Shown: piece after piece, positions 42,887 to 52,301 of the stretch | Layout of the letters: every line of letters starts with the position of its first letter | Numbering within the stretch: position 1 is the first letter of the stretch | Position numbers and translations under genes: made by a program | Assembly (NCBI GenBank): GCA_043763625.1 | Contig: JAYULL010000055.1 | Location: forward strand, 1 to 60,012 | Direction of reading: 5' to 3' | DNA from: Rubrolithibacter sp043763625 | GTDB taxonomy: Bacteria > Bacteroidota > Bacteroidia > Sphingobacteriales > Sphingobacteriaceae | DNA: 60,012 nt | Notes under the pieces: model-generated | What the model saw: the letters and a program-made list of their open reading frames with translations, nothing else | Told to the model about the DNA's origin: nothing | Database searches by the model: none

Positions 42887-43236
42887 ATGGCTATCCTTCA
42901 TTTAGTAAATTGGAATGTTAACGGGCTACCCTCTATTTGTATTTGCAAAAAAGATTTTATAAGACAGCAGTATCCTTAATTCCGATATTTTGTGCTTACA
43001 AGAAACTAAAGCGGGGAATGAGGACGTGGAATCGTTGTGCAAGCAACTGCCAGAGTATAAAGTTTACGTCAATTCCTTTAGAGCCGGAGAAGGCTTTTCA
43101 AGAACCGCTGTATTCACAAAGGCCAAACCCTCAAAAGTTATTTAGAAATGAATATAGAAGAACACGATAACTTTTACCCGGTTACTGTACGAGTATTTAG
43201 GATCTTCCACTGTCCTATCTCTTTAAGGGTCAATAT
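42887..43236 (+). pseudogene. Exodeoxyribonuclease III remnant
   Basis: ATG at 42887 gives MAILHLVNWNVNGLPS, the opening of an ExoIII/AP-endonuclease, and stops early. After a frame change near 42960-42975 the next block reads NSDILCLQETKAG, NEDVESLCKQLPEYKVYVNS and GFSRTAVFTKAKPSKVI, in family order, then hits a stop. A further frame gives NIEEHDNFYPVTVRVF. The catalytic Glu (LQETKAG) is present, but the gene is broken at least twice and lacks the last two thirds of the usual 255 residues. Confidence 0.8.
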
Positions 43237-43590
43237 TTAAGTTTCGGCATTTTCTATCAAAATTTTCCGAGGTCTATACAGGAATAAATAGTAGTAAAGA
43301 ATTACTCCTAATCCGGCAAAGAAGAAAACCGTAGCATAAGGCCTGAAACTGTCGTTGTAAAAAAACTCACCCACCATCCAAGTAGTGTTTGCGCAAATCC
43401 AAAGGCTTACAGCAATATTATGCAACAGTTCGCATCGGTCATGCCGACTTCTCCAAGATATATAAATTGCTAAAGTCAAAGTAGGTACAATCATTATAAC
43501 ACCTAAAAGATGCAAGTCCATCACCCAAAAGGTATCCTTCATCAGCCAGAGCGCTATATGAACGTTTTCAAACTGCCGTAATTTTTGCAT
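43237..43590 (-). CDS. Small integral membrane protein, unknown
   Basis: The protein has 117 residues with three membrane helices (about 28-45, 56-76, 86-104) and possibly a fourth near the N-terminus. Trp residues cluster at IALWLMKDTFWVMDL and SLWICANTTWMVGEFF. I know no function; similar small proteins are seen in Bacteroidota. Oddly, its ATG directly follows the T-run of the upstream gene's terminator, so it needs read-through or a promoter overlapping the hairpin; Met17 at 43542 is a possible shorter start. Confidence 0.65.
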   Translation of the reverse strand: MQKLRQFENVHIALWLMKDTFWVMDLHLLGVIMIVPTLTLAIYISWRSRHDRCELLHNIAVSLWICANTTWMVGEFFYNDSFRPYATVFFFAGLGVILYYYLFLYRPRKILIENAET

Positions 43591-43616
43591 AAAAAAAGCC
43601 GGCTGTTAAGCCGGCA
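43591..43616 (-). terminator. Intrinsic terminator of the FG-GAP gene
   Basis: On the minus strand GCCGGC-TTAACA-GCCGGC is a perfect 6-bp stem followed by TTTTTTT. It lies about 45 bases past the stop codon at 43663. Confidence 0.85.
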
Positions 43617-43662
43617 TAAAAGTATAAACTTCAGGAAAAATATAGCAAGCCTTTGCGCTTTG

Positions 43663-44835
43663 CTATTTAATCTGTTCAAAAACAAATACTCCTTTTTTGT
43701 TGGCAACAATAATGTCGGTTAATTTATCTTTAGTAATATCTTCTGTTAATACTTGAGTACCTACTCCCGAATCATCATCAATTAGATGCGGTACCCATTG
43801 CGGTTCTTTACCCGGTTTAAATTCAAACCAATACAAAACGGGAACTTGGAATTCTCCCGGGTCATTTCCCATGTGTGCAAAATATCTTTTTCCGGTTACC
43901 AAATCAGGATTTCCGTCTTTATTAATATCAATCAAAGAGGTTGCATGAGTTTGAGAAAATTCTTTAGTTATTAAATGAGTTTTCCAAGAAGGTTCAGCAT
44001 TGCCTTCCTTTACCTGCTCGTGCCACCAAATACCAAAAGTGTGCGCTGAGCAACTGATTACATCGTTGTCGCCGTCTTTATCCACATCGATGGCGTGCAT
44101 TTGCGAACAATTCTCTCCCAAAGCTGCTTCATGAAATTTCCAAGATGCTTGTTTTCGATTGGAAGGAGCTTCCCACCAACCCTCTTTAATTATAACATCT
44201 TTTTTTCCGTCTTTATTGATATCACCGTATCCCAATCCGTGAGAAAACCGTTCAGTGCCGGGAACATTGTTTTCGCTTATCGGGTAAACAGTCCATACTG
44301 TATCATTTTTTGCTTTCGGCGCTTTAACCCAAATCATTCTTCGCTGTTCCACATCTGCACATAGCAGATCTTTTCTGCCGTCATTATCCATATCATAAAA
44401 ACCCGGCGATTCGTTGCCCGCAGTTGCAAATACTATTCGTTCTTTCCAATGTCCGGGTTTGTTTTTCGGGTTTTCAAACCATTTAACCTCCTTACCCGGA
44501 AAACCTACAATTATTACATCTGTCCACCCGTCATTATTCACGTCCATGCTGTAATCAATAAACGAGTCGCTGTAGCCTTTATCGTAGAAATATTGTACAG
44601 GTTTCGATATTTCATGTTTCTGCCAGGCAGGTGCTTCGAACCAGTAGGCCCCTGCTATTACATCAGTTTTACCGTCTTTGTTTATATCGCCTACAGCTGC
44701 TCCTTCTGATACGAATTCAGCGAGCAAAACGTGCTTTTTGAACTTTATATCGTCGGCATTTTTCTTTTGCGAAAAAGACGAGAAGGGCAATAAAATAACA
44801 AGTGCCGTAATTGATTTTATTAGTGGATTAGTCAT
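43663..44835 (-). CDS. Secreted FG-GAP/VCBS beta-propeller protein
   Basis: The protein has 390 residues with a signal peptide (about 1-22, ending SFSQ). Six calcium-type loops mark the blades: DINKDGKTDVI, DVNNDGWTDVI, DMDNDGRKDLL, DINKDGKKDVI, DVDKDGDNDVI and DINKDGNPDLV, each followed by a W-rich strand. This is a seven-bladed FG-GAP/VCBS-like propeller. No catalytic residues are apparent; such proteins often bind carbohydrate or serve as adhesive or structural parts in Bacteroidota sugar-use loci. It has its own terminator. Confidence 0.82.
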   Translation of the reverse strand: MTNPLIKSITALVILLPFSSFSQKKNADDIKFKKHVLLAEFVSEGAAVGDINKDGKTDVIAGAYWFEAPAWQKHEISKPVQYFYDKGYSDSFIDYSMDVNNDGWTDVIIVGFPGKEVKWFENPKNKPGHWKERIVFATAGNESPGFYDMDNDGRKDLLCADVEQRRMIWVKAPKAKNDTVWTVYPISENNVPGTERFSHGLGYGDINKDGKKDVIIKEGWWEAPSNRKQASWKFHEAALGENCSQMHAIDVDKDGDNDVISCSAHTFGIWWHEQVKEGNAEPSWKTHLITKEFSQTHATSLIDINKDGNPDLVTGKRYFAHMGNDPGEFQVPVLYWFEFKPGKEPQWVPHLIDDDSGVGTQVLTEDITKDKLTDIIVANKKGVFVFEQIK

Positions 44836-45224
44836 AATTTTTGTTTTTACTTAATAAATTTAAATAACATTAAGACTTTTTTATAGAGAAGAAGGCCTCC
44901 ATATAGTATTCCTGCACTTTTGTGCTTCTTCTTCTCTACTCATTTCTTTTTTTGTTAAGGCCGGGTTAGTTATCAACAAGGAGAAATTTAAGTAAATAAA
45001 CCATGGCGCGGGTTAAAACTTCAAAAAAATTACAAACTATCATTCCGCCGAAAATTTTAAATTCAATTAAGCCCGTTTAGCCTGCCTTCGTAAATTGGTA
45101 GAAGCGGTCCTGATAGCACTTGCTGACATAACGAAATAGAATTCTATATTTTCAATGTTCCGTTTCTTAGCGGAGTTAAAAAATCTATTATTCGGAAAAT
45201 CTACATTCACCACCTTTTCAAAGG
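44836..45224. other. Intergenic region with a 56-codon open stretch
   Basis: On the minus strand, directly after the DUF1080 stop, an open frame at 45067-45236 reads VTFEKVVNVDFPNNRF and ends LRRQAKRA. It has no start codon of its own and no family I recognise; it could be the tail of a lost gene. AGGCCTCCAT at 44893-44902 repeats half of a palindrome at 48210. The rest is AT-rich with nothing seen. Confidence 0.45.
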
Positions 45225-45878
45225 TTACATTTCTCTTATTTTAATCTCTTTAAAAATCACGTCCATATCCATTCCTCCGTGTAACTGCAAAGCAATATGG
45301 CCTTGAGTCCTGCCGGGATCGTTAAATAACTCCGCAGTTTTCGTTCCGTTAACTGTTACTAAAATATTACCCTGTTTGGCACGTACATTCATTTCATTCC
45401 ATTCTCCCGGCTTATACCATGTTTTTACTTGCTCTGCGGTAGGTTTTACTACCCATCCTCTGCCACCGGTTTCGTATAGACCGCCGGCGTCATTATTAGG
45501 GTCTATTTCTGCCTGAAAGCCGTACACTCCTACTTCACCACCCACTTCATCTACCCTGAAATATAAACCGCTGTTACCCTTAACCGCTTTGTATTTTATT
45601 TTTATTTCAAAGTCTTTAAAAACTTTATCACTTACCAATAGCCCGTGCCGCGATTCGGTCTTTCCGCTTCTGCCTACAATAGCTCCCTTCTCAACTTTCC
45701 AGTCACCACCCGGTATCATGTGCCATCCCTTTAAAGTTTTACCGTCAAAAAGATTTACCCATTTATCTTTCTTTTCAAACAAAATTCCCCAAGTATTATA
45801 AGAATAACTACCGGCAAAACCGATGCTAGCAAAATAGAGAGTAATTAAAAATGAAAGCTTTGCAAGTTGGTGATTCAT
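45225..45878 (-). CDS. DUF1080 (3-keto-disaccharide hydrolase-type) protein
   Basis: The protein has 217 residues: a signal peptide (about 1-22) and a DUF1080 concanavalin-like sandwich with WVNLFDGKTLKGWHMIPGGD, GLLVSDKVFKDFEIKIKYK, GNSGLYFRV and GHIALQLHGGMDMDVIFKEI, all conserved family blocks. Members hydrolyse 3-keto-glycosides or bind sugars in the periplasm. It may use products of the PVC-type dehydrogenases elsewhere in the window. A broken AraC-type gene lies upstream in the opposite direction. Confidence 0.88.
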   Translation of the reverse strand: MNHQLAKLSFLITLYFASIGFAGSYSYNTWGILFEKKDKWVNLFDGKTLKGWHMIPGGDWKVEKGAIVGRSGKTESRHGLLVSDKVFKDFEIKIKYKAVKGNSGLYFRVDEVGGEVGVYGFQAEIDPNNDAGGLYETGGRGWVVKPTAEQVKTWYKPGEWNEMNVRAKQGNILVTVNGTKTAELFNDPGRTQGHIALQLHGGMDMDVIFKEIKIREM

Positions 45879-46304
45879 ACACTTTAATGGATAGGTTTAT
45901 GCCGATTTGTTTTTGGCAGTACTTAATTGGTTTTCAAATGTCGCATTTCTTTTCCGTTCGGAAAAATTAAGATTGAGGGGAATAATCAGGCCTGAGGCCG
46001 AACATATGATAGTATAGACACTATATCGATGGGTTCGGATTTTAGAGCACGTATGCAGTCCAAAAGTGGATGAAGTTGCTTAATCGATGTAGAATTAAAG
46101 CTTATATCGCATGTTTTCCCGACTACTATATTCAGGGCTTGTCGTCAGGGCAGTATTGAAAAGGATCTCAGGAGTAGGCGTATTACCGGTAAACTTTTAA
46201 GAAAATACTTTCACTACAACCGGCGAAGAAGTCTGGTTTTTATATTATTTTCCCTCTTTTAATAGCAGGACTTTGCGTTAATAGATACTAGTTGGAAGCA
46301 CGAA
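45879..46304. other. Divergent intergenic region, nothing recognised
   Basis: The 426 bases lie between the divergent DUF1080 and AraC-type genes. I see no open frame or terminator. Promoters for both should lie here; CAGGCCTGAGG near 45988 is a weak dyad. Confidence 0.5.
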
Positions 46305-47159
46305 ATGAGAATCTACCATGAGCAAATTGACACAAAGGCCGATCACTCCTTTTTATATCGTCATTTCCAACTTAATAAATTTCACGGCATTCTTCATTCC
46401 CATCCGGAATATGAGCTTAGCTACATTATTAAAAGTAAAGGACAACGCTGTGTAGGGAATGTAATTTCTTACTTAGAAGAAGGGGAATTGATCTTGTTAG
46501 CCCCATCTCCCGCATTTTTGGAAGAACGAGAATACGGGTAAAACAAAAACGCCGGCAGAGGCAATCTGCATTCAGTTTTCTCGGGATTTTTTGGGAGAGC
46601 ACTTTTTCGCCGTTTTCGAAATGAGAAGCATTGATACACTTTTGCAAAGATCCGCCGCCGGCATTTCTTTTACGGGCAAGAAAGCTAAAGAATGCGCCGG
46701 AATGATGGTTGAGATGGAAGATATGCCTGCTTTTGACCAAGTTATTCAGTTATTGGTAATTTTGAAACGACTTACCGCCATAAACGAGTTCAACCCGGTA
46801 TCGCCTACCATCACTATGGAGGAAAATAATTTAGATCTAGACCGCATTCGTAAGGTATATTCGTATATCGGAATTCATTACCTCAAACCGGTATCGCCGG
46901 CGGCAGTGGCTGAATTAGTCAATATGACTCCGACTTCGTTTTGCAGATACTTTAAAAAAATAACACGGCGTACTCTTTTCGGCATCATATGCGACTGTCG
47001 TATCCGGCATTCATGCAATATGCTGTTGAATACAGACCACAGCATTACCGATATAGGCTTTACCTGCGGATACACCATTCCCGCACATTTTAACAACCAA
47101 TTCAAAAAAAAATGGGGCTTACTCCGCTCCAATATCGAAAGCAATTCCGAGATTTATAG
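46305..47159 (+). pseudogene. AraC-family transcriptional regulator, two frameshifts
   Basis: The first frame gives a cupin N-terminus (FHGILHSHPEYELSYIIKSK, GELILLAP). At the C-run 46501-46504 the frame breaks; the correct frame continues HLPHFWKNENTGKTKTPAEA. The HTH domain follows (VSPAAVAELVNMTPTSFCRY, SITDIGFTCGY). At the nine-A run 47104-47112 it breaks again; one added A gives MGLTPLQYRKQFRDL and a stop at 47157-47159, the normal family end. Restored length is about 284 residues. It would be a sugar-responsive activator for the divergent genes. Either it is decayed or the two homopolymers are misread. Confidence 0.8.
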
Positions 47160-47227
47160 CGAAATTGACGGCAGGTTTCACCAAAATTCCTTCAACCGGT
47201 TAAGTCGAAAAGGTTGGGTATACTTTT

Positions 47228-48046
47228 CTAAAGCAAAGGATTCAGTTCGGAAGCCGCTAGACTTCCGGGTTTAAGGCCGTTAAGCCATTTTTGACGATCA
47301 TTTTCCTGAAAAGAGTTCTTCGGCTCGCTAACAATAGCCCCGTCTGCAAAATATATAATGGTCATTACCTCTCTTGTTATGTCGTTAGAAGCGTTACCGG
47401 GAGCGCTGTGCAAAGTATAACCGTAATGAAAAGTTGCGTCGCCGGCATTCATATAAGCGGGACGTGATATGGGGTATTCATTTTCTTTTATATACTTTTC
47501 AAGCATCACTTCTGATTCATCCGATATAGGCAGGTCATCTACAATTCCTTTCTTATGAGATCTTGATGCAAAGGTCAGCATGCCAAGGTCTTCTGTGATA
47601 TCAATCAGCGGCATCCACATGGTTACGGTTTGCTGAATGTCTAAAGGCCAATAGTACTGATCTTGGTGCCAAGGTGTAAGACCGCCTTTAGGTTCTTTAT
47701 AAAGAGCTTGGTCATGATATAATCGAACTTTTTCTACACCCAACAAACTCGCCGCAACTGCCGAGAAGCGTTTAGCCAAGGTGAAGTGACTTACCGTTTC
47801 ATCCGATTGCCAAAGATTCATAATTTGAAGGAAAGCTTTACCGTAAGTATCTCGCTCTTCCATTTTTCGTTTCTCAGTGTTGAACTTATAGGCAGCTTCA
47901 TTAATTACAGGACGGTAAGCCTTAATTTCTTCTTTGCTTAAGATGTTTTGCAGAAGTATATGGCCGTTGGCTTGAAATTCGACTACTTGCTCTTGATCAA
48001 CGAGATAAGTTGCAGTAAGTTCGGGGAGTGACACTTTGATATCCAT
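47228..48046 (-). CDS. Phytanoyl-CoA dioxygenase (PhyH) family protein
   Basis: The protein has 272 residues. It has the Fe(II)/2-oxoglutarate facial triad: His-x-Asp in TPWHQDQYYW and the distal His in GYTLHSAPGN, with the 2-oxoglutarate Arg in DITREVMTIIYF. The flanking WMPLIDITEDLGMLTFASRS is typical of PhyH. The substrate is unknown; in sugar loci such proteins hydroxylate small acids, lipids or amino acids. It converges with the AraC-type gene 68 bases away. Confidence 0.88.
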   Translation of the reverse strand: MDIKVSLPELTATYLVDQEQVVEFQANGHILLQNILSKEEIKAYRPVINEAAYKFNTEKRKMEERDTYGKAFLQIMNLWQSDETVSHFTLAKRFSAVAASLLGVEKVRLYHDQALYKEPKGGLTPWHQDQYYWPLDIQQTVTMWMPLIDITEDLGMLTFASRSHKKGIVDDLPISDESEVMLEKYIKENEYPISRPAYMNAGDATFHYGYTLHSAPGNASNDITREVMTIIYFADGAIVSEPKNSFQENDRQKWLNGLKPGSLAASELNPLL

Positions 48047-48642
48047 GTTTAAATATTTTCATTGCAAGTTAGCAGAGAAATACGAGGTTAGAGTTTAATT
48101 TATTACCCGGTTTTTATAGTTTTTTTGCCTAATTACCCTAAAGTTGTTTCTATCGCAGGAAATAGAGATAACTGTCTGTCCCAAAATTTTTACTCTTTTG
48201 CATAAATTTATGGAGGCCTCCATTTGTAAAAAATCGGATAATTAATGCCCAACCTTTCCCGGCTTTTCGTTTAAACGACTTTTAGCAAAAGATAACCTAA
48301 TTAACCAAAAACTGGCCACCGGAGTACTCAACAAACCGGGTCTCGAATTGAGATCGCAGACAATCGGCAGACATGCGATGTAGCGCTATCGTTGTAGTTT
48401 ATAACCTATTTATGTAATTATGCACAACCAACGAATTAAATAAAATCGCGGTTTTAATCTAGACTCTCGCAGAAACTATCGGATAATAATACCGATATCA
48501 GTGCAATAAAAATTAGTCGAATTTTTTGGATACCTGCCAAGAACTTGCCGTTGGATTCAACTAAAACGTTTCTACTCAATGTTTACCGCTTATTGACAGC
48601 GGCGAGCCAAATTCTCGGCTTTTTAATATTATTTTTGCGGCG
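48047..48642. other. Long intergenic region with a 14-bp palindrome
   Basis: The 596 bases are AT-rich with no convincing gene. ATGGAGGCCTCCAT at 48210-48223 is a perfect 14-bp palindrome, and half of it recurs at 44893. TATTTTTG at 48630-48637 is a -7-like box only 5 bases from the mnmA ATG, so any transcript from it would be almost leaderless. Confidence 0.5.
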
Positions 48643-49731
48643 ATGAGTAAACACGGAAGAATCTTGGTTGCAATGAGCGGTGGAGTGGACAGTTCTGTGG
48701 CTTCCGTGATGTTGCATGAGCAAGGCTACGAAGTTATCGGGCTAACAATGAAGACTTGGGATTACGCGTCTTCCGGAAGTTCATCGAAAGAAACCGGTTG
48801 CTGCAGTTTAGATTCGATTAACGATGCTCGTACTTTGGCAGTTAATTACGGGTTTCCTCATTATATTTTAGATATCCGAGCCGAGTTTGGGGATTTTGTT
48901 ATAGACAACTTCGTTGACGAATATCTTGCCGGCCGAACTCCAAATCCTTGTGTGCTTTGCAATACCTATATTAAATGGGAAGCTCTGCTAAAACGGGCCG
49001 ATAAGTTGGGTTGCGAATTTATTGCTACCGGTCACTATGCCAACATCCGGCAACACGAGAACAACCGGCATGTTATATCTAAAGGAAAAGATGAAAACAA
49101 GGATCAATCATACGTGCTTTGGGGAGTTTCTCAAGCTAACCTCGCTCGTACTAAATTCCCGTTAGGAAGTTTTACCAAAGCCGAAATAAGGCAGATGGCA
49201 AAAGAAATGGGCCAATTGGAGTTGGCGAATAAGTCTGAGAGTTACGAAATTTGCTTTGTGCCTGATAACGATTATCGCTCTTTTTTAAAACACAAGGTTG
49301 AAGATTTAGAAGAAAAAGTCGCGGGAGGGAATTTCGTATTAACCGACGGAACAAAAGTTGGCAAACACCAAGGCTATCCGTTTTATACTATCGGCCAACG
49401 TAAAGGGCTGGGAATAGCTTTAGGCGAGCCTATGTTTGTGGTAAAGATTATTCCCGAAACCAATACCGTAGTGTTGGGTAAGCAAGAAGAATTGCAGCGA
49501 TCATCAGCTACTGTGCGTAATTTAAATCTGATTAAATACGAAAGTATACCTGAACCTTTAGAAGCGATTACCAAAGTACGTTATAAAGATGCCGGGACTT
49601 TAAGTTCTATTGTACAAGACGGGGAAGTTATGAATGTGAATTTTCATCATAATGTTGCAGGAATAGCTCCCGGACAATCTGCTGTTTTCTATGAGGGGAA
49701 TGACTTACTGGGTGGCGGTTTTTTGGTATAA
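48643..49731 (+). CDS. mnmA: tRNA-specific 2-thiouridylase
   Basis: The protein has 362 residues. The PP-loop is MSGGVDSS (11-18). The catalytic pair is Cys103 (NPCVLCN) and Cys204 (SYEICFVPDN), matching MnmA. GHYANIRQ, GYPFYTIGQRKGLGIA and the C-terminal beta-barrel are all present. It sulfurates U34 of Lys, Glu and Gln tRNAs. The gene is alone between long gaps, and topA follows 168 bases downstream. Confidence 0.96.
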   Translation: MSKHGRILVAMSGGVDSSVASVMLHEQGYEVIGLTMKTWDYASSGSSSKETGCCSLDSINDARTLAVNYGFPHYILDIRAEFGDFVIDNFVDEYLAGRTPNPCVLCNTYIKWEALLKRADKLGCEFIATGHYANIRQHENNRHVISKGKDENKDQSYVLWGVSQANLARTKFPLGSFTKAEIRQMAKEMGQLELANKSESYEICFVPDNDYRSFLKHKVEDLEEKVAGGNFVLTDGTKVGKHQGYPFYTIGQRKGLGIALGEPMFVVKIIPETNTVVLGKQEELQRSSATVRNLNLIKYESIPEPLEAITKVRYKDAGTLSSIVQDGEVMNVNFHHNVAGIAPGQSAVFYEGNDLLGGGFLV

Positions 49732-49899
49732 TTCAAAGCGTTTTAGCTTTAAGTCATCAAATCGATATTTCCCCTACCCTTTCCTTAGCCAAAAAAAGGA
49801 ATTTTGTCGTATAGTCAGTACCATCGAACCAACAATCTGCAAACTATTTTGCATTCCTTATTTTAATGGTTTTATTTGCAGAAAAACGAAATCCTTGTA

Positions 49900-52242
49900 A
49901 TGGCGAAAAACTTACTGATTGTTGAGTCTCCGGCGAAAGCCAAAACTATAGAAGGTTATCTCGGAAAAGATTTCCTCGTAAAATCAAGCTACGGCCATAT
50001 TCGGGATTTGGTTAAAACCGACGACGCTATTGACGTAAATAATAATTTCACTCAGAAATACGAGGTTCCTGCCGATAAAAAGCAGGTAGTGAATGAGTTG
50101 AAAAAATTGGCTAAAGAAGCCGAGATGGTGTGGTTAGCTTCGGATGAGGACCGGGAGGGAGAAGCTATTTCATGGCACTTATTTGAAACTTTGGAGTTAA
50201 AGGATGATAAAACGAAACGAATAGTTTTTCATGAAATAACCAAACCCGCAATCCTTAAAGCAATTGATAATCCTCGTAAGATAGATTATAATTTAGTTAA
50301 TGCGCAGCAAGCACGACGCGTTTTAGATCGTTTGGTAGGGTTTGAGCTTTCTCCGGTATTGTGGAAAAAAATAAAACCTTCCTTGTCGGCCGGACGTGTT
50401 CAATCTGTTGCAGTAAGGTTAATTGTTGAGCGTGAAAGAGAGATTAACAAATTTAAGGCAACAGCAGCTTTTAAAATTGTTGCTTTATTTTCTACCGGAC
50501 AAGCAAAAGAGCTTTTTAAAGCGGAGCTTCCGGAACGTTTTACAACTGTAGAACAAGCAGAAGAATTTTTAAAGGCCTGTATATCTGCAGGGTTTGTGAT
50601 AAAGAGCCTTGATACCCGCCCCACAAAACGTAATCCGGCGCCGCCTTTTACTACTTCTACCCTGCAGCAAGAGGCAAGCCGAAAGCTCGGGTTCTCTGTA
50701 TCCCGAACGATGTCTGTGGCTCAAAAGTTATACGAATCCGGGAAGATAACTTACATGCGTACCGACTCGGTGAATTTGTCGGATACTGCATTAAACGCAG
50801 CTACTGCAGAAATTAGCGCTGCATTCGGACAAAAATATCATCAGCTGAGAAAATTCAAAACTAAATCAGCCGGGGCTCAAGAGGCACACGAAGCCATTCG
50901 CCCTACTTACTTTGACCAACATACAGTAGAAGGCGATCACAGTGAAAAACGTTTATATGAGTTGATTTGGAAGAGGGCCATAGCCTCGCAGATGGCAGAA
51001 GCACAGTTCGAAAAAACTACAGCCAGAATAGAAATATCGACACGGAAAGAAGAATTTGTTGCAATAGGTGAGGTGATGAAATTCGACGGGTTCCTTAAAG
51101 TTTATATAGAATCTACAGACGAAGATCAAGAAGTAAACATGGAAGAAGAAAACGGCAATGCAATTCTTCCCCCGTTAACAGCCGGTCAGATTTTAAATAT
51201 GCAGGAGATACGAGCCACAGAACGTTTTTCTCGTCCCCCTGCACGTTACACCGAAGCAAGTTTGGTAAAAAAACTCGAAGAGCTGGGGATTGGTCGTCCC
51301 TCAACCTATGCGCCTACAATTTCGACCGTACAAAACAGAGGATACGTGCTAAAAGAAGATCGAGAAGGCAAACAACGAAATTTCGAGATTCTAACTTTAT
51401 CAAATGGCAAAATTGCAAAGGAAAACAAGACAGAAACTACAGGAGCCGAAAAAAACAAGCTGTTTCCCACAGATATAGGTGCTGTTGTAAATGATTTTCT
51501 TGTTAATCACTTTAACGGAATTGTTGACTTCAATTTCACAGCTACTGTTGAAAAACAATTTGATGAGATTGCCAACGGGCTGAAAGAGTGGACTGAAATG
51601 ATAAAATCATTTTATCAGCCTTTTCATAAAGAAGTTGAAAATACGATAGAAACAGCAGATCGAGCACGGGGCGAGCGAGAACTCGGAATCGATCCTGCAA
51701 CCGGCAAAAAAGTTTCGGTAAGAATTGGAAGATTCGGTCCGTTTGTTCAAATAGGTGAAGCAGTTGAAGGAGAAGAAAAACCAAGATATGCCAGTCTTAG
51801 GGCGGGGCAGATGATTGAAACAATTACTCCCGAGGAAGCTCTGGAATTATTTAACTTGCCTAAGAAGTGCGGAGTATTCGAAGATAAAGAGATGACGGTG
51901 GCTATCGGCAGATTCGGTCCTTACATTCGTCATAACAGTCAATTTTATTCATTGTCGAAAGATTTGGATCCTTTGAGCGTTACGGAAGAGCAAGCTATCG
52001 CGATTATCACGGATAAACGTAAAAAGGATGCAGAGAGATTGATTAAAACATTTGATGAAAATCCTGATGCAAAAGTATTAAACGGGCGTTGGGGGCCTTA
52101 TATTGAGTTTGGGAAGTTAAACATTAAAATCCCGAAAGGAAAAGAACCTATGGATTTAACCTATACCGAGGTTTTTGCCTTAGCGGAAGCCGCCGAAAAA
52201 GAGCCTAAAAAATCGGGCAGGAAATTTGTAAAAAAGAAGTAG
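49900..52242 (+). CDS. topA: DNA topoisomerase I
   Basis: The protein has 780 residues from the ATG at 49900; the family's MAKNLLIVESPAKAKTIEGY opening sets this start. The Toprim domain includes SDEDREGEAISWH, the active-site tyrosine is Tyr285 in GKITYMRTDSV, and RPSTYAPTISTVQNRGYV marks domain I. The C-terminus carries no zinc-finger cysteines but instead several toprim-associated C-terminal repeats (RIGRFGPFVQIGE, AIGRFGPYIRH, NGRWGPYIEFG), typical of Bacteroidota TopA, and a basic tail. It relaxes negative supercoils. Confidence 0.97.
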   Translation: MAKNLLIVESPAKAKTIEGYLGKDFLVKSSYGHIRDLVKTDDAIDVNNNFTQKYEVPADKKQVVNELKKLAKEAEMVWLASDEDREGEAISWHLFETLELKDDKTKRIVFHEITKPAILKAIDNPRKIDYNLVNAQQARRVLDRLVGFELSPVLWKKIKPSLSAGRVQSVAVRLIVEREREINKFKATAAFKIVALFSTGQAKELFKAELPERFTTVEQAEEFLKACISAGFVIKSLDTRPTKRNPAPPFTTSTLQQEASRKLGFSVSRTMSVAQKLYESGKITYMRTDSVNLSDTALNAATAEISAAFGQKYHQLRKFKTKSAGAQEAHEAIRPTYFDQHTVEGDHSEKRLYELIWKRAIASQMAEAQFEKTTARIEISTRKEEFVAIGEVMKFDGFLKVYIESTDEDQEVNMEEENGNAILPPLTAGQILNMQEIRATERFSRPPARYTEASLVKKLEELGIGRPSTYAPTISTVQNRGYVLKEDREGKQRNFEILTLSNGKIAKENKTETTGAEKNKLFPTDIGAVVNDFLVNHFNGIVDFNFTATVEKQFDEIANGLKEWTEMIKSFYQPFHKEVENTIETADRARGERELGIDPATGKKVSVRIGRFGPFVQIGEAVEGEEKPRYASLRAGQMIETITPEEALELFNLPKKCGVFEDKEMTVAIGRFGPYIRHNSQFYSLSKDLDPLSVTEEQAIAIITDKRKKDAERLIKTFDENPDAKVLNGRWGPYIEFGKLNIKIPKGKEPMDLTYTEVFALAEAAEKEPKKSGRKFVKKK

Positions 52243-52301
52243 AGAGCAAGGCAAAGACTTAAAACATCCAATAGTGTCCGATAATATGCCTCAGCGACGT
52301 T

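Noticed and set aside
42937..43170. 77-codon plus-strand frame in the ExoIII remnant
   Set aside because: It runs in the wrong frame relative to the recognisable ExoIII blocks.
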